A DNA stretch of 64,000 bases, taken from positions 576,844 through 640,843 of the forward strand of contig KN834769.1 of NCBI GenBank assembly GCA_000827265.1. The letters run 5' to 3'. Below the pieces are notes generated by a model that worked only from the letters and a program-made list of their open reading frames with translations, made no database searches and had not been told where the DNA came from. Below are positions 1 through 12,766 of this stretch, one piece after another. The stretch is from Collybiopsis luxurians FD-317 M1 (taxonomy: Eukaryota; Basidiomycota; Agaricomycetes; Agaricales; Omphalotaceae). Every line of letters begins with the position of its first letter. The stretch's first letter is position 1. A program made the translations under genes and the position numbers.

Positions 1-1357
1 TCCATGATGTGAAGATGGGGACTTACATTCAGCTATATAACCCATTGTTCACAAGCAACCTGGCAAAATGTCACAATTACCCACTCACCACCTATTGCCA
101 ATTTAATGACAACATCTTCTCAGCCTTTTTTCCATCTATATTCAATACTGTCCAGTTTACCTGCTCTGATTTGATATGCAACCCTGTCACCTGGTTGAAA
201 TTGTATGTGCCTTTTAATATATCATGACCTTGATTAGTTTCCTTTGCTTCATAGGTTATGTACACCTACCACGATGTTTTTCACTCCATATTCTCTGATA
301 TTTTGACGCTACTAGATAAAATTCCTCATCCCCCCATTTCTAGCTTTGGATGTCATCTTCTCTTCAGTACAAAAAAAAAAGCTCCAAACCTTGTATTCTT
401 CATAATCATCATACAGCAATCCCAATGATTTCAGGCCTTCTGGTTCCATTGCTAAATTCCCATTCTGATCAAAAAGTCTTGCATTCCTGGAGCTGCCCCT
501 CCTCCCAAAGTAATGACTGCTCCACTTTCCAGGCCAAACTTCCTTCTGCCCTATGAAAAATGCCTGTGAGTTGGCATATGAATGTACCATCTCAATGGCA
601 ACACAATATATTAGCGCCCTACTATGACTTTAAAATACTTGATCCATTTTAGCGCTATTCCAGTGTCATTAATAGAAAGAATCCTACCAGATTTTCCAGC
701 ACTGCTAGCGGGGGAATGTTCCCATTAAGCATTTCTTGTAGTGTGTAGACCGCTTCCATTAATACCATCTTAGGGCATTGTGAAAACATACTGTTAATCA
801 GCAGTCTTACGTGTAGATGATATAACTAAACAAGGAGATCCACTGATACGGATCTTCCGAAGGGGTTGGACACTAAATGGGGCCCATCTTGAGGCCAGAA
901 ATGATGACTGAATCATTCACTGAGCTCAAGTGGTCAATCCACACCTTGATTTTTCCAGTTGAGATTCAAATGCATCTCGGTCCTCTTCTTGATCAAACTT
1001 GCGCACAATATCAATTCTTTCCCACGGACTTCCTTCTTGACGGGAGCCCACAATGAAATAGTCCTTCAGCTCCTGAAAATATAGATGCAAGGGACCTTTG
1101 ACATTATAATCAACCTATGGATGGTTCTCACAGGGCAGCTGAGTTGGAGGAGATCTCAAAACCTACACCTACTGATACATGAGATCAAAGCACAGACACC
1201 ACATACAGTTGAGGTACTCACTTGGACTAAAAGTATTAATCTGGTCTCTGCCAATACTTGTAATGGTTGGTCTTATTATATGAAAGTTGTGTGCATTTTG
1301 AAAGAAGTTATTGCTTGGACCAGATCCAGAAGTGGTGGTAATGTTTTGTGGATCCAT
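1..1357 (-). CDS. IGRDQIN-motif microexon gene, copy 0 (3' part lies beyond the left edge)
   Basis: This is the 5' part of the fourth member of the microexon gene family. The start is the ATG at 1357, conserved in all copies, and exon 1 (1222-1357) carries IGRDQIN. The next exons are 1167-1168 (2 nt, GT), 945-1114, 811-872, 688-752, 390-563, 270-339 and 161-210. Their lengths equal those of the other copies or differ by multiples of three, and phases join. Two microexons follow, 89-91 (GTG) and 27-32 (CTGAAT), then the window ends, so an array continues to the left. The 21-nt exon found in the other copies (near 624-644) has lost its acceptor (AG to GG) and is probably skipped in frame. Function is unknown; apart from the N-terminal motif I do not recognise the protein. 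The model rests on comparison with the three other copies. Confidence 0.8.
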
Positions 1358-1429
1358 CTTGGTGCACGAATTCAGGTGATTCAAGAGAAGCTTGCTGGAA
1401 GTGGGCATTGTAATGGAGGGTAAAGAAGG

Positions 1430-2290
1430 GGCTCAAGTTCACGGGTGCCTACACTGCTATTAAGGCGTCATATGCTTATATTTCTCAGAGCAATCACTGA
1501 ATGATTCACACAACCTCCACCTTAGCACATAAGCCATTCAGAGTAATGAAAATATCTGTATAAGTCACTATTCCGTATGTGGGTTAATTTTAACCTGAAC
1601 ATTAGGCGAGTCCCGCTACCAAACAAACCCAAATGCTCCATGAGACTTGTTAACTGTCACTCGCATCGATCTAGATGGTCCTTCTGAATTCATGCCTTGC
1701 ACACACAGTATTCGGTGCCGACAGAAAAGAACCACTGAAACAATGCATTCCGCGGAGATATGGGACTGACATTCCTCTTCTGGCTGAGATCATCGGGGCT
1801 GTGGGGGGAGTATGACATGAGAGCGGGGGAATATTATTACTATAACCTCCTGAAATCACCCCAAAAATGTGGAAAAGATCTGCTTGGTAGAATGAGTTAC
1901 TGAAAAACAAAAGGTCAGTGAGTCAACTGAATATTTACACACAGCTATTTAATTATTTGTAGCATAGTTTTCAAAACACGCACCTTAGTGATTGTCTTTA
2001 CATACAAATAGTAATTAATGCATTGCTCCACCAGCACAGTGTTGCCAAAGACACAGTTGTCCTGGCAATGGCGGAGCAATGAATGGTGTGTTTGTTTGTT
2101 TGGCAGTAAACACTATCATTAGAACATGCGCTTGAGAAAACTGAGCTACAAATAACTAAATAGCTGTAAACTGAATGACACAACCAAGCATTTCGAGCAT
2201 AAACGAGTTGTTGAAATTCCACTGACTGGCTGAAATTTTCGTTGATTACAGCTATGTAGTTATTAGTAGCATAGTTTAAAAAAAGCGCCT
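1430..2290. other. Intergenic stretch with an imperfect direct repeat
   Basis: No gene is supported here. A segment near 1939-2055 (AT-rich, with GTAGCATAGTTT and GCTCCACCA landmarks) recurs imperfectly near 2242-2330. It lies between copy 0 of the microexon gene and a remnant of gene D, so it corresponds to the divergent promoter region seen intact at 45.0-46.3 kb, though little similarity to that region remains. Confidence 0.5.
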
Positions 2291-2389
2291 TGTTAATTAT
2301 ATCTACAAACCAACTGCTCCACCAAAATGCCACGAAGTATACAGCTGTGCTGACCTCGGGGTGTGTTTTTGAAAACAATACTGCAAATA

Positions 2390-2660
2390 ACTCAATAGCT
2401 GTAAATCCGCCAAGCAGATTTTTTTCCACTTCTGGAGTGAATGTTATGAACAACAAACCTGTGGTAAACTTTGGCCCAAAAGGACAAGATGAACTGGCTC
2501 ACCCTGCGAAAATTTCACGTCCGCCTGTTTCCAGTGAGTTGCTTATGTATCCGCCGTGTACCGTTGGAGGTACACCCCATCTGGATGCTCCAGAAAAGCC
2601 ACACAATCAAATTTTCAGTGATGGATGTCCTGCTTCAGCAGCGCAAGCGTTCCAGTGAAA
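2390..2660 (+). pseudogene. Remnant of the last exon of gene D
   Basis: The plus strand keeps a short match to the C-terminal exon of the intact gene D at 47005-47298: the Pro-rich block around RPPVSSELLMYPP and the following TVGGTPHLDA stretch correspond to RPPVPSGTELLMYHP and TVGGPPHPDA. The upstream exons are missing and the reading frame does not continue, so this is a relic. It sits just before an APP1 relic, preserving the gene order of the complete block. Confidence 0.6.
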
Positions 2661-2919
2661 TCAAATTTTACTGGGTGATCTCATACCTTATTGCTATAGC
2701 TTCAAACCGTCCTCGATTTCTATATCTAACTCCCAAATTCCAAATACCTACCAGTGCGCTCAGGCCCGATCTTGACCTCGCTGGTGCTTTTCATCCCTAC
2801 AAGTAATACCGCATCATCTAAAATCGTACATCGTGAATAATACATGCTAGCGACAACAGATAAAATTCAAAATCAAGTGGAAAGCGTGTCAGTTTGAGAA
2901 CTTAGCAATAACCTCAATG

Positions 2920-5060
2920 CTCACTATGGGCAAGTCCCTATACAAAATCGAGGATTCTCTCCTTGCCTCTTTCCCCTCCTTGTCATACACTAATACCCCT
3001 GCCTCCTCACAAAACAATCCTCACGCACTCCTCAATACTCCCTCGGATCCCACAACACACGAAGAACAATCCCCTTCGGAAGACTCTCCTGCGCAGTATA
3101 CACCCTCATTTGCAACACAGCACTTTTCCTTTCCCTATTCATTTGAGTCGTCTCCGCCTTCGGCTGTCGAACGACCTCTTGATGCGCTACACGTTGTAGA
3201 CATTCGGAATCCGCTGCTTAGGCTGGATAGATTTACCCTGGCTCCGAGAGTTAAGGCGATAGACGATATCGATGCGGAAGTGGTAGATTAGAGTGATTAG
3301 AGTGAGGTGGCGGAAGGTGTCCGAGTGAGTTGTCTAGGGGGGTGTGAGATGTTATAGGCGTCATCGGCGTAATGGGGCCCCACAGACGTCGTCAGCGCAG
3401 GTCCGAGAGTAGAAGCAGAGGAAAGTGTAGGCGGAGATACAAGTCGCGACTCGGGTTCAGTTGGGAGTCTCATCCTGAAATTACTAGTACTATCACCACC
3501 AGAGTTATTCCTCCCATAACCAGTCCCATTACAATTACCGGAGCTGTGCGTACTACCAGAGTAGTCTGCATAATCGGACGGCGCAAATGAGACTGATGCA
3601 GATTTCGGTTGAAGTGGAATCCTATCCGGTCTACATCTGCAGTTTTGGCGTTCGGCGCTCCCTTCGATGGATACGTGCCATAGATAGATTTGAGTGGCGC
3701 TGGGATGTTCCTTTGCCGGGAGGGGAAGCTGGAGCGTGGAGGAGCGGGATCGTCAAGATTAAAGTTTGGACTAGGCGGAGCAGATCTCAACGACTTTGTG
3801 GCCCTCCCATCTCTGCCTGAAAAATCGACAGCGAGAGAACGGCGGAATGAGTAACTGGGTTCCGAAAAGCTGAGATCGAGACCCTGTAGGGTCCGGCAAA
3901 GGTTCTACCCCATCCGGATTGTCTATTATTCCACATACTCGTCCACACCTATTGCTCTCTAGACAGCTCCGTATAATCTCCGAATGCGCCTCTCCCTGTG
4001 TCTCCCACAAGAGCACACTTGGCTTCCCAGACCGCATCCTACATCCCCTGCACCCCGGCCTCTTCGAGAGTCGCAGTCATATCTCCTGTCCGTCTGATCC
4101 CAGCATATTGCTGAAGGGAAGCTGCAGCGCCATTAAGGTTCGTTGGATTTGTAGCTGCGCCCACATCTGCGCCGGTAACCGTTTTGCCTAACCGTCACCA
4201 AATGTCAGTGAACTTTGATCGACACGCATGCGATGTGATACATACCTCATAACAAAATCCCACACCTTTGTCCCCTAGCTGTCGATACCATTTGGACACT
4301 GCGGGTACAATAACCTCCCCCGTGTCCCACAGAAGAATAAACTTGCTCTGGCGGGAGCGCATCTAACATCCCCTGCACCCCCCGACTTCTTCTTCGCAGC
4401 CCAATCATTTTCCTTGTTCGTCCGTTCTTCAGCTGATCGTTAAATGTGAATGGAAGCGTCATCTAGGTCTGCTATATCTATCTGACTCAGAGCAGCATCT
4501 GCGCTTGCGCCTAAGTGCGCGCCGGTGAGACCGGCAAAAGGTGATGACCAGGAAAAAAAACCCAAAGAAGAGATCGAAAAGGAGGTACTTGGACGTGTTT
4601 GAGCGGAGTCCGAGAGATTCATTGGAAATGTTTGCAACTTCGAGACAATCACAGAAGACGGGAGATGTTGGAATGAGATGTTTGACTATCAGACCCAACC
4701 ATTATCACTGTCAGTAAATTTGGACGGCAGCATGGGATGCGATACATACCACATAACTGTATCCTACATTTTTACCCTCTAGTTCTGGATACCATTCTGA
4801 CGTTGCGGGGATGGTAACTTCCTGCAAGTCTCGAACAAAGGCGTTGTAGAAAGCTGGCTGTGCCCCTCCTGTTACGTTGGTATAATTGATTGTGTCGTCA
4901 ATGTCAGAGATGAGGCGAGTCTGGGTACAATGAGGTTTCGTGAGGAGAGGTAGAGTAAGGGCAGGGGCGAAGAGTAACAGCGTGCGAGCAAAATGTCGTA
5001 GGTTCAATCGTGGGCAGCCATGAAGAGACAGTTGGTGGAGGTTGTTGTTGGAGCTGGCAT
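2920..5060 (-). pseudogene. Degenerate APP1-like phosphatidate phosphatase copy
   Basis: Minus-strand reading frames in several phases match parts of the intact APP1 gene at 47670-50626. The best-preserved piece (4711-5007) holds the catalytic DIDDT motif followed by a TNVTGGAQPAFYN stretch almost identical to the intact gene. Other pieces correspond to the serine/threonine-rich C-terminal half near 3.4-4.4 kb, including partly duplicated GDTGEA-type segments. Frames are broken by indels and stops and there is no continuous coding path, so this is a pseudogene. It is closer to the copy at 27.8-30.0 kb than to the others, and both are followed by the same downstream segment. Confidence 0.75.
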
Positions 5061-6319
5061 TGAACTAGACCGGAATTCGATGGGGTAAAGTATATTCAGC
5101 TATTGACTTGTGTTGTAGAGTTTAGCTTGAAGACCGTTGGCTCTGTAGGAGGAGTGGACGTTCAAGAATGAAGACATAAGCTTTCGCCTGGTTGGACTGG
5201 AACGACCGGATGAACTAAAGAGACATATAAATTATTCTAGACATACTCACCAGACACGATGAAGGTTCTATTCTCTGACTTCATTTTTACACCGATGGTG
5301 GTTGATTCTGGTTGTACGAAAAGTTAGACCGGCAAGGACGTTCCGGCACATCCGTTTAATTCACGTGCCACGCGCTGTCACGGCGCGTCTACCAGACGCG
5401 TCTCTTCGGATGTTCGTGGTGTTTACGGTTCAATCCATATCACCATTACATTCGACTTACTAGCTTTTCTTCTGTTTTACAAGACATCTTTCTCTGAGGT
5501 AGAGGCTGCCATATCTCAAGGAGGCACAAAGTCCATAAGGAACCGCAGAAATAACTATAGGAATGGCGCTCGAATCTTGTTACCTGATGATACAGATATA
5601 GAAACTGATTCAGTCCGCAGAATCAATCCCTCCCAAAGGCTCATCTTCCAACCGGGCCATCAAGTAAAGCTCGATTCTTATTTGATTGCTCTGCAAGGTC
5701 GTCGTGCAAAATTTGCTGCACCTGCACTCTAACCCCCCTCCGATCCTTTCGAGACAGACCTTAAGGTGTGTCAAGACCCTTACAATAGATAATTGAGAAG
5801 AAATAAAGAGCCTCGCGATTCCAAAGCCGGACAATCCATTTACAAGCCCAAAGACCAGTATTCGGAAATATAAGAAATAATAGTAGGTACAACAAAGCGA
5901 GATATCATTCGTCTAGATTGGCTAGATAAATACTGCACAATTTACCGATTTGCTCTGGCTCATCCCAGGCCGGACATTCGCCTGCGTACATTAATGTACG
6001 GAACACAAATCAAGTTCCCAAATGAAGTACATAGTGCAGAACGCGGCGGCACAGTTGATCTCCTCGATGGGGCATATGAACTTAGGGGTGAGAATCCATT
6101 ATTTTTTTGTTCCTTCGCCGATTGACTCGGGATCCTTTTTGTTCTCACAATCAAAAGTGCCCATAAGTTAGTTGTATCAGCAACTTGTTTGTACACTAGA
6201 CATTCGAGAGGGACGTCATTGGGGTAATATACAAGACCTTGTTTGTTGTTGTCCTCATCATCGACACTTAGTAGACCTTTGTCATTAGAGCCACAGTCAT
6301 CGCCGATATGTACTCTATC
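5061..6319. repeat. Duplicated segment R, first copy
   Basis: This segment recurs at 30031-31385 and, in part, at 39705-40690 with high similarity. It includes the landmark CACGTGCCACGCG(C/T)TGTCACGGCGCGTC near 5.36 kb. On the minus strand around 5.96-6.29 kb a short protein-like frame with YKQVADTTNLWALLIVRTK is shared by all copies but is not open over a full gene length. It is best read as the relic of a gene I do not recognise, carried along by block duplication. Similarity to the other copies stops at 6320, where an inverted-repeat element begins. Confidence 0.65.
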
Positions 6320-6863
6320 CAGTGTTGCCGCGGTTCGGTTCGGTGCGCGAACCTGCTGTTTTTGGTGAACTTGAGCCTGAACCTTGAGGTGAGGTTCAGG
6401 TTCAGAACCAGGTTTGAACCACCGAACCTTTAAAATTACATTAAAAATAGATAGGTCACTTTTCAGCTACATTAGTCTACATAACTTGAGTTTCTGTTAA
6501 GTGTTTACAGTTATCAGCTCCCCATAGGCCTGTCAAGTTGTCAAATAGTTCTAAACACTTGCTTTTCTTTTGAAAGCTGAGGGTGCCAGCTAATCACTGG
6601 CTATGATGTAATACATTTTAAATGAGAAGAATCAACCCATTGACTTAAGTTGAAGATGGTTTTTCAACCTTGCTTATGGGTTACTGATGTCAGAAAGGTT
6701 GGAGCAATTTTCTTCTTTCACATGCATTTACTGGCCCTTAAACCCTTGCAGGTTCGGTTCAGGTTCAGAGGTGCAGTTCAGGCTCACCACCTCCTGAACC
6801 TTGGGTTCAGTTCAGGTTCATACTGGGTTCAGTAGGTTCACGCACCAAATTGCAGCAACATTG
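6320..6863. mobile_element. Non-autonomous hAT-like element with terminal inverted repeats
   Basis: The left end CAGTGTTGCCGCGGTTCGG and the right end, read in reverse complement (CAATGTTGCTGCAATTTGG), form terminal inverted repeats, each followed by a GTGCGYGAACCTRCTG block. The CAGTGTTGC terminus resembles hAT elements. Internal GGTTCAGG motifs recur in both orientations. The left boundary is supported by loss of similarity with segment R at 30-31 kb. No matching 8-bp target duplication was found at the two proposed ends and no transposase is encoded, so the right boundary is less certain. Confidence 0.55.
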
Positions 6864-9107
6864 GGTTCATAACATCTTGTATGCACCTTGAGAGCTCTCA
6901 AAATTTGTAATAAACTGCCGCTAGATGTCTCTGGTGAAGATTTGGCCAACTTTCCAGTTCCAAATTTAAAGGCTTAAGAATTGGTGTCCTAAGTCCATTC
7001 CAAGATGTTGTGAAATGAATGGGGATCTTCAAGGGAAATCAAGAAAGATCAATTTGATAATACTGACTACAGTGTATAGTTACTATGATATAGCTAAACA
7101 AGCAACATGAGTCAACAGAAGTAAAGCTATAGAATAAGGTAACACAGATGGAATAAAGTAAACTACTGGAATAGGTTATGCAGAGTGGCTGGACAACCTG
7201 ATGGCAGGGTGCATCACAAGGTACCCTAAACATGTATCATTGCTCAGCTACCCTTTCAAGTACAATAGGTCTCTCTGGAATTGACTGACAGTTTTGGACT
7301 CACTAGCCTGTCTAATTATATCCTTATCAGTTTGAACATACAAGACACAGGATCTACTGTTTTGTTGATTTTGAGCTGTAGCTGCAAAATCAACTTATCA
7401 ATGGCTGCCACAATGATCATTGCATGGCATATACAAATCTGGAAGAAGTGGAATGCTATTCTGCATACTTGAATGCAGTCGCTATAGTGCAATTTTGGCA
7501 GCAATGCCTACAATCACATGAAACTGACAATTTTATAAGTGGAAATGAATACATAAGAGCTATAATAAGCCCAACATTGATAACTAACTCAGAGTATATG
7601 TGGAACACTTGTTACAACTGGTGTGGAACTACACTACTTGTTATATTGTACCCTTCGTCATAAGTACCAAGTGTTGGTCCAAGTAATGGACAGCTGCTGA
7701 AACTACCATACCTAGCCCATCAATGCTAGCAAACCCCCTGTTGCCTTATGCAGAAGTTTCAATGAGCTTGCATTGCTCTGATGTACCCAGGAATTTGATG
7801 ACCAATTGGAATGACTTGTTGGAACTTACTCAAGTGGCTCAAGAAGTGGCAGACCCAGTGCTGCATTGTTTTAGCACATAGTACTCAAAGTGCTGAGAAT
7901 GGAAGGAGCTAGTTGAAGTCTCAGTGAAGGTCTAGATTGAGGATTGGGAGAAGTGTGCCCAGTCTAGCACTACAGGCTAAGACCAGCTTTGACATTTACC
8001 ATACTTGGTACTTGTTGAAGTATTGGGTAATTGATGGCATTAGTGTTGATGAAGTATTGCATTGTTCAGGTGATGAAAACAATTGGATAACCATAGAAGG
8101 GAAACTGGGAAAACATTTAGTACAGTTTGGTCAAATGCTCAGTCCAGTACCTTTTACTGCAGGTGTGCATCTTTAGCAGGATAAAGAACTGTTCCAACAT
8201 ATGGGGTTGGTCAGGATGAAATGCAACAGTTACTCAGCACTGTAGGATGAGATTTCCAGAACAAGGCATAGAAGGGTTACTTTCCTATGGACTTCAGGTT
8301 ATTGGTTGTTGATTTCTAGATTTGGACACTTGCACAAGTTTGTATATGTATTTCCAACATTACAGTTGTACAGTTCTTGGCTCTTAACTTAATATAAGTA
8401 CAGAGTAGAGTACCAGAAAGCACATATCACTAGCATCCCCACCCTCCATTGGATGCTTCAGTCTCACCCACCTCTTGCTCAATACTTGTTCTGCCATTGG
8501 ACAGTATTGCAAGCTTCTTGTAGGTTGAGTAACCCTCTCCTCTTGCAGTACTGTTCATTGTTTGTCAGTTAGTTGTACACTGACCTTGCAGTTCTTGACT
8601 CATAATTTGTTGACTCATTGCTGACCTTGTCACCCCTCTTTGCACACTCACTTGTCATTCTCTGGTTAGTGTGCCAGCCTTGTGGTCCAAGTCAACTTAT
8701 TGTTTGTTGACCAAGTGTCAGCCTTGTCACAACTCTTTGCACATCCCGAGATCACTAGCACCCCTTAGTCTGGATACTTAAGTCTCACTTACACTTTGCC
8801 CAGTCCTTTGGTCCACTGTCAACAGTATTAGAGACTATCTGCAACTTGAGCAATGCTCTTGTTCACATAGTACAGGTCATTGTTTGTCAGCCCATTGCTG
8901 ACCTTGCTGTTATACACCAATCATTGTTTGCTAGGCCTGTTGCCAGCCTTGTGGTTATCAAGTCAAAGATTTGTATATCTTCTGCAACTTTTATGCCCCT
9001 CTACCTAGGCCAAGTAGTCCATCAAGCACAGAGATATATTGTTAGACTGTACTAGTTGGAGTCATGATTGATTATAAAATATACTATCTACTTTGCAGAA
9101 TCTTTAA
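6864..9107. other. Gene-poor spacer
   Basis: No open frame longer than about 80 codons and no recognisable protein, RNA or repeat was found on either strand. The stretch is AT-rich, with several TTGTTTGTCAG/GACCTTG motifs repeated between 8.5 and 9.0 kb that suggest a decayed low-copy repeat. Confidence 0.4.
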
Positions 9108-9115
9108 CAATGCAC

Positions 9116-9812
9116 TAGTGTTGCTGCAGCTCAGCTAGCTGCAAGTTGACTTACATAGCCACAGCTCTCATGCTTAGCAGGCTAAATAGCCAGAATGAGC
9201 TGACTCAAAAAAGCTTAAGCCAGCTTGAGCTGGGGTCAAGCTGACTTCAAGCTGACCAGCTGAAAGAAAAATTACCTCCAAAATTAACATAAAATATTTC
9301 TACAATGATTGCCTCTGCCAGTCAGAACAAACATAAGTGAACCATACAGGGTCCTAAGCCTCGAATGAGCACTTAGCAGATGCTGTGGACTGACATTATT
9401 ACATTGCTTGATGTGGTTACATGGCATAGTGTAGTGACATGGCAAAATTTTCTCAGCAAAGGTTATATTGATGCCATACAATGCCATCACATAAAACAAA
9501 ACTGTATATGACATGACCTTTACTGAATCAATGTGAAAAATGTTCAATATTTACAATGCACTAAGGAAAGGGTCTCTGAAGTGAACCCAAAGATGATAAG
9601 TACAATTTGAAAATGGATTTGGAAACATTTGGGTGATGTTTGGCAATCAAGCTGGTAGGAGTTGACTGCAAGTCAGCTCCAAGCCGCAGCATTCAGCTAG
9701 GAGCTGTGAGAAACTGACTCATATGTGGGTGCCCACTGGCTGACCAGCTCAACTCCAGTTCCTGATTGGCTCCAGCTGTTAGCCAGCTTATTTACAAGCC
9801 GCGGCAACACTA
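9116..9812. mobile_element. hAT-like MITE with 8-bp target duplication
   Basis: The ends are inverted repeats: left TAGTGTTGCTGCAGCT and right, in reverse complement, TAGTGTTGCCGCGGCT. They are flanked by CAATGCAC (9108-9115) and TAATGCAC (9813-9820), an 8-bp direct repeat with one mismatch, as expected for hAT insertion. AGCTGACTCA-type subterminal motifs occur near both ends. No transposase frame is present, so this would be a non-autonomous copy. Confidence 0.7.
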
Positions 9813-9820
9813 TAATGCAC

Positions 9821-11500
9821 TCTTTCAAACCCAGTTACACTTGCTGTCTCACTATAGTAGTCGGCTAAAACCTAATGTATTATTGCACTCAATACACCTT
9901 CATGTCAAGGTGAGTAATACATTCAGACTTTCAAGTGGGGCTGCAGCTGTTGACCACTTGTCATGTTGAAAAAGGAGCTTACACTGTTAATTGGACAGAC
10001 CACAATGGCTGGGTGTTACGAGTCCAGAATGAAATGAAGGAATCGTCCTTATGGCCAGTTTGTCCTTTTTCCCATGACCCTCTCTATACCCAAGTTTTAT
10101 CCCCATATACAGACATGTCACTTTCTGTGACTTTCTGTTATGTGCATGACCTCTTGACCAGCACCATCATTTTCCTTTCTTTGAATGTTCTCCTCTTCAT
10201 TGCTTCCTTTGTTGTTCTCTGCTGTTTCCTCCCTTTGACACTTTTTGACTTGATGTACGTCCTCTCCCTTACTACTTCATCTGTTGCTCTTCTGCCCACA
10301 TGGGTAACTATCTCAATCCTTAATCCCTTCTGTTCCATCTAGGTGGCTGATCATCTCAATATCCTTCCGTAAATGCCAGTTCTTGCCTTTTGAACAGATT
10401 CATTTGTCTCTGTATTTTCTGCATGAGGCAGGCTTATTTTTATGTGCAGTCTTACTTACAGTTCCTCACTATGGTCCTCTGCATCAATGCTGGTATCCTC
10501 CATCCCCCATCTCTCAGAGATCATGGCTACATACTTGTGCCTTTTCACTTCTACTGTACTTTTCTTCATTCCTCTTTGTTCCTCCAATGTGCCTTTTTGA
10601 CATCTATTCCCTGTTACTCTTCATGTCTACCCCCTTTGCCCTTCCATCACTCTTACCCATTACATTCTCTTCTTTTTTTTTCCCCTCTCGTATTTATCTC
10701 CTTTTCTCCCGATATCTTTTGTTTCACTCTTTCCCTCTCCTCTGGCATTCTCTGTCTTCTTCGTTGCTCTCCTTTTGCCTATGTCTGTTCAAGTACCTCT
10801 CCCTCACTCCAAATTCAAGATTGTCCTGTCAGTTCTTCATCTCTTTCCCGTTGTTCATTTCTCATCTTATTCTTTCTTTCTGTTTTAGTTCTTCTATTTT
10901 TTTGCCAGCTCCTCTTCTCTGTTAGCTTGGTTTTTGTGAGCTACACACTTTGGGTGTCATTTCAAATCTGTGCCATGTTTTCGACCTGTCACTTATTACT
11001 ATTTTATTAATAAGTGGTTGTGAAACAGAGTCACTCATCTGCTAACCACTCATCCAAAATGAATCCAATCCAAACATATTCTTGAATTCCTGTCTGACAT
11101 CCCCTCAGATAACTCCCAGGTAAATACTCCAATTTGTATATCGAGATCCCAACTCATTTGCAAATAATCATTATATTCTTCTTCGACCCCTGCTTACATC
11201 TCATCCCCGTTGTTTACATCTCATTCTGTTGTTCTGGGTCGGGGGCCTCCTCCACCTCCCAAACATCCTGTGTCCATCCCTGGTGAGCCTTTGCATAGGC
11301 AACTGAAGCAATGCTTGCAGTGCCACATCTCCCATTCGGTGTCCAAACCTCTCAAAAGTGTTCAGCATGTTTAATTGACAAATACTGTGTACATGTTTAC
11401 CTGCTTACCAGAGCCCTTGTTTTACCTTTGTATGTATACAGAGCTGCAATTACCAAAAAAAGGATTGGCCATTCCACAAGGAAAAATGCAAATGTAACAG
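9821..11500. other. Pyrimidine-rich spacer, no supported gene
   Basis: Between about 10.1 and 10.95 kb the plus strand is strongly C/T-rich, which creates long open frames full of S, F, L and P. Two overlapping frames (10383-10925 and 10390-11010) are open over the same bases, the signature of low-complexity composition and not of coding. I see no gene here. Confidence 0.5.
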
Positions 11501-11519
11501 GTCAAATTGAACTTCGTGG

Positions 11520-11963
11520 GTGCCCGAGTGTCACATTGCCGTCAAAGCCCTCCACAAATTTGTTGCCAAACATTGTCCTACAATTGCTCGAGCTGTTTTT
11601 GAGGCATTTAAATTGCGCACGCGACCCCAGCAGGCTTTCCATGACATGTTGGTTGTGTATGTATCGGATCGTCGCCACCTTTTTCCTGGAGCCTATGTTT
11701 GGCAAGTGACAGCTTTTTATGTGACCGACATCAAAGTTCAGCATATTGCAGAAGTTTTGCAGGATGAGGTTGTTCATGTAAATATAAGGGCTCACTCGAT
11801 GGGACTGAAAGGTTGCGTATTTGTTCTTGTCATGTGCAGAGACTTGGCTATTAGTGTTAATCTGCCAGTTGACTTCGGCAATGACATTTGGGAAAATGAA
11901 GAGGTGAGTGATGTGTGGAAGATGGAAATGATGGCATTTATGAATGAAGGTGTTGTTGTGTAA
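11520..11963 (+). pseudogene. Fragment of an unknown protein-coding gene
   Basis: A 147-codon plus-strand frame reads like real protein (for example FVAKHCPTIARAVFEAF and HDMLVVYVSDR), with balanced composition and no low complexity. Just upstream (about 11440-11510) the neighbouring frame reads ITKKRIGHSTRKNANVTGQI, which appears to be the same protein one frame off. This suggests a frameshift or an unrecognised intron. I do not recognise the family. Its position between a hAT-like element and the end of the microexon gene suggests a gene remnant. Confidence 0.35.
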
Positions 11964-12766
11964 GTCCTGTGTTGAATACATGTGGTATATAGTGTGTATA
12001 CTTTGTAAATACAGCTCGTATTGCATAAGTGTCCAGACTTGTACATGCCACATGTGTAGTGCAATGGCCCATCCCACAAGTAAAGCCAGGGCTCAGAAGA
12101 AGCAACAATTAACTTGAAGCAGTTCAGGTAAGGCATAGCTGTATAGGAAGAATGCAACACAATGACTGAGAAAGTGCCAGCTGGAAATCCGTATATGCTC
12201 ATGAGATTTTATTGTGCATAAACATGTCTATCCACCCTGTCTACTAAGTTCCAGCCATGTGCCTCCAGAATGCTATCATTTTAGTCCTTCCATGAAGTAA
12301 CATTCATCCTCCCATTTGAGCTAGAAAATAATAAATTTATAACAGTTTTTATTTACAATAACAGTTCTTCATTCAGTAATAAGGCTTCTCAATCCTTTAA
12401 TCTTTGGCAACCTCCAGCACTATGGACTGTCTCTCAGAGAGTTCATGAAAAGCTATGTACTGATTGAAACAATTGCAGTACTCACTTTTTATATTTCTTT
12501 AGCTTCCCCAGTGCAGCAAAGCTAAAGATGATCAAGGCAGTAGCTGACTCTTGGATTGCACTTCTTTGGTGGAGCAATGGCATCTGTCATTTGTCATGGA
12601 AATATTTGCAGTTAGCATAAAAAGAGTCTTACTGGAATTCGTGGACCCCAGTTCAGTCTCTTCACTCTGAACTATTGGGGCCAATGACTCAAGCTTGGGG
12701 CTCGATCCAGCAGTTGTCTGTGATCCAGTGTCATATTTGCATTTTTCTTGATTCTGTGTTCTATCC
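11964..12766. other. 3' flank of microexon gene copy 1, with a stranded terminal exon
   Basis: The part up to 12531 has no supported feature. Positions 12532-12779 on the minus strand match the last coding exon of copies 2 and 3 (acceptor TTTGCAG, then an open frame ending in TGA at 12532, with a SLAPIVQ stretch equivalent to SLAPLFQ). The donor that should feed it, GTGGGT in the other copies, is GAAAGT here (around 12832-12837), so the exon is probably no longer spliced in. Confidence 0.6.

Noticed and set aside
5420..5470. tRNA-like B-box (GGTTCAATCC) repeated near 5.4, 22.9, 30.3 and 39.6 kb
   Set aside because: The flanking bases do not pair into a T arm and no A box or acceptor stem is present.
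10383..11010. Long plus-strand open frames of 180 and 206 codons
   Set aside because: Two overlapping frames in a C/T-rich tract, dominated by S, L, F and P; an effect of composition.
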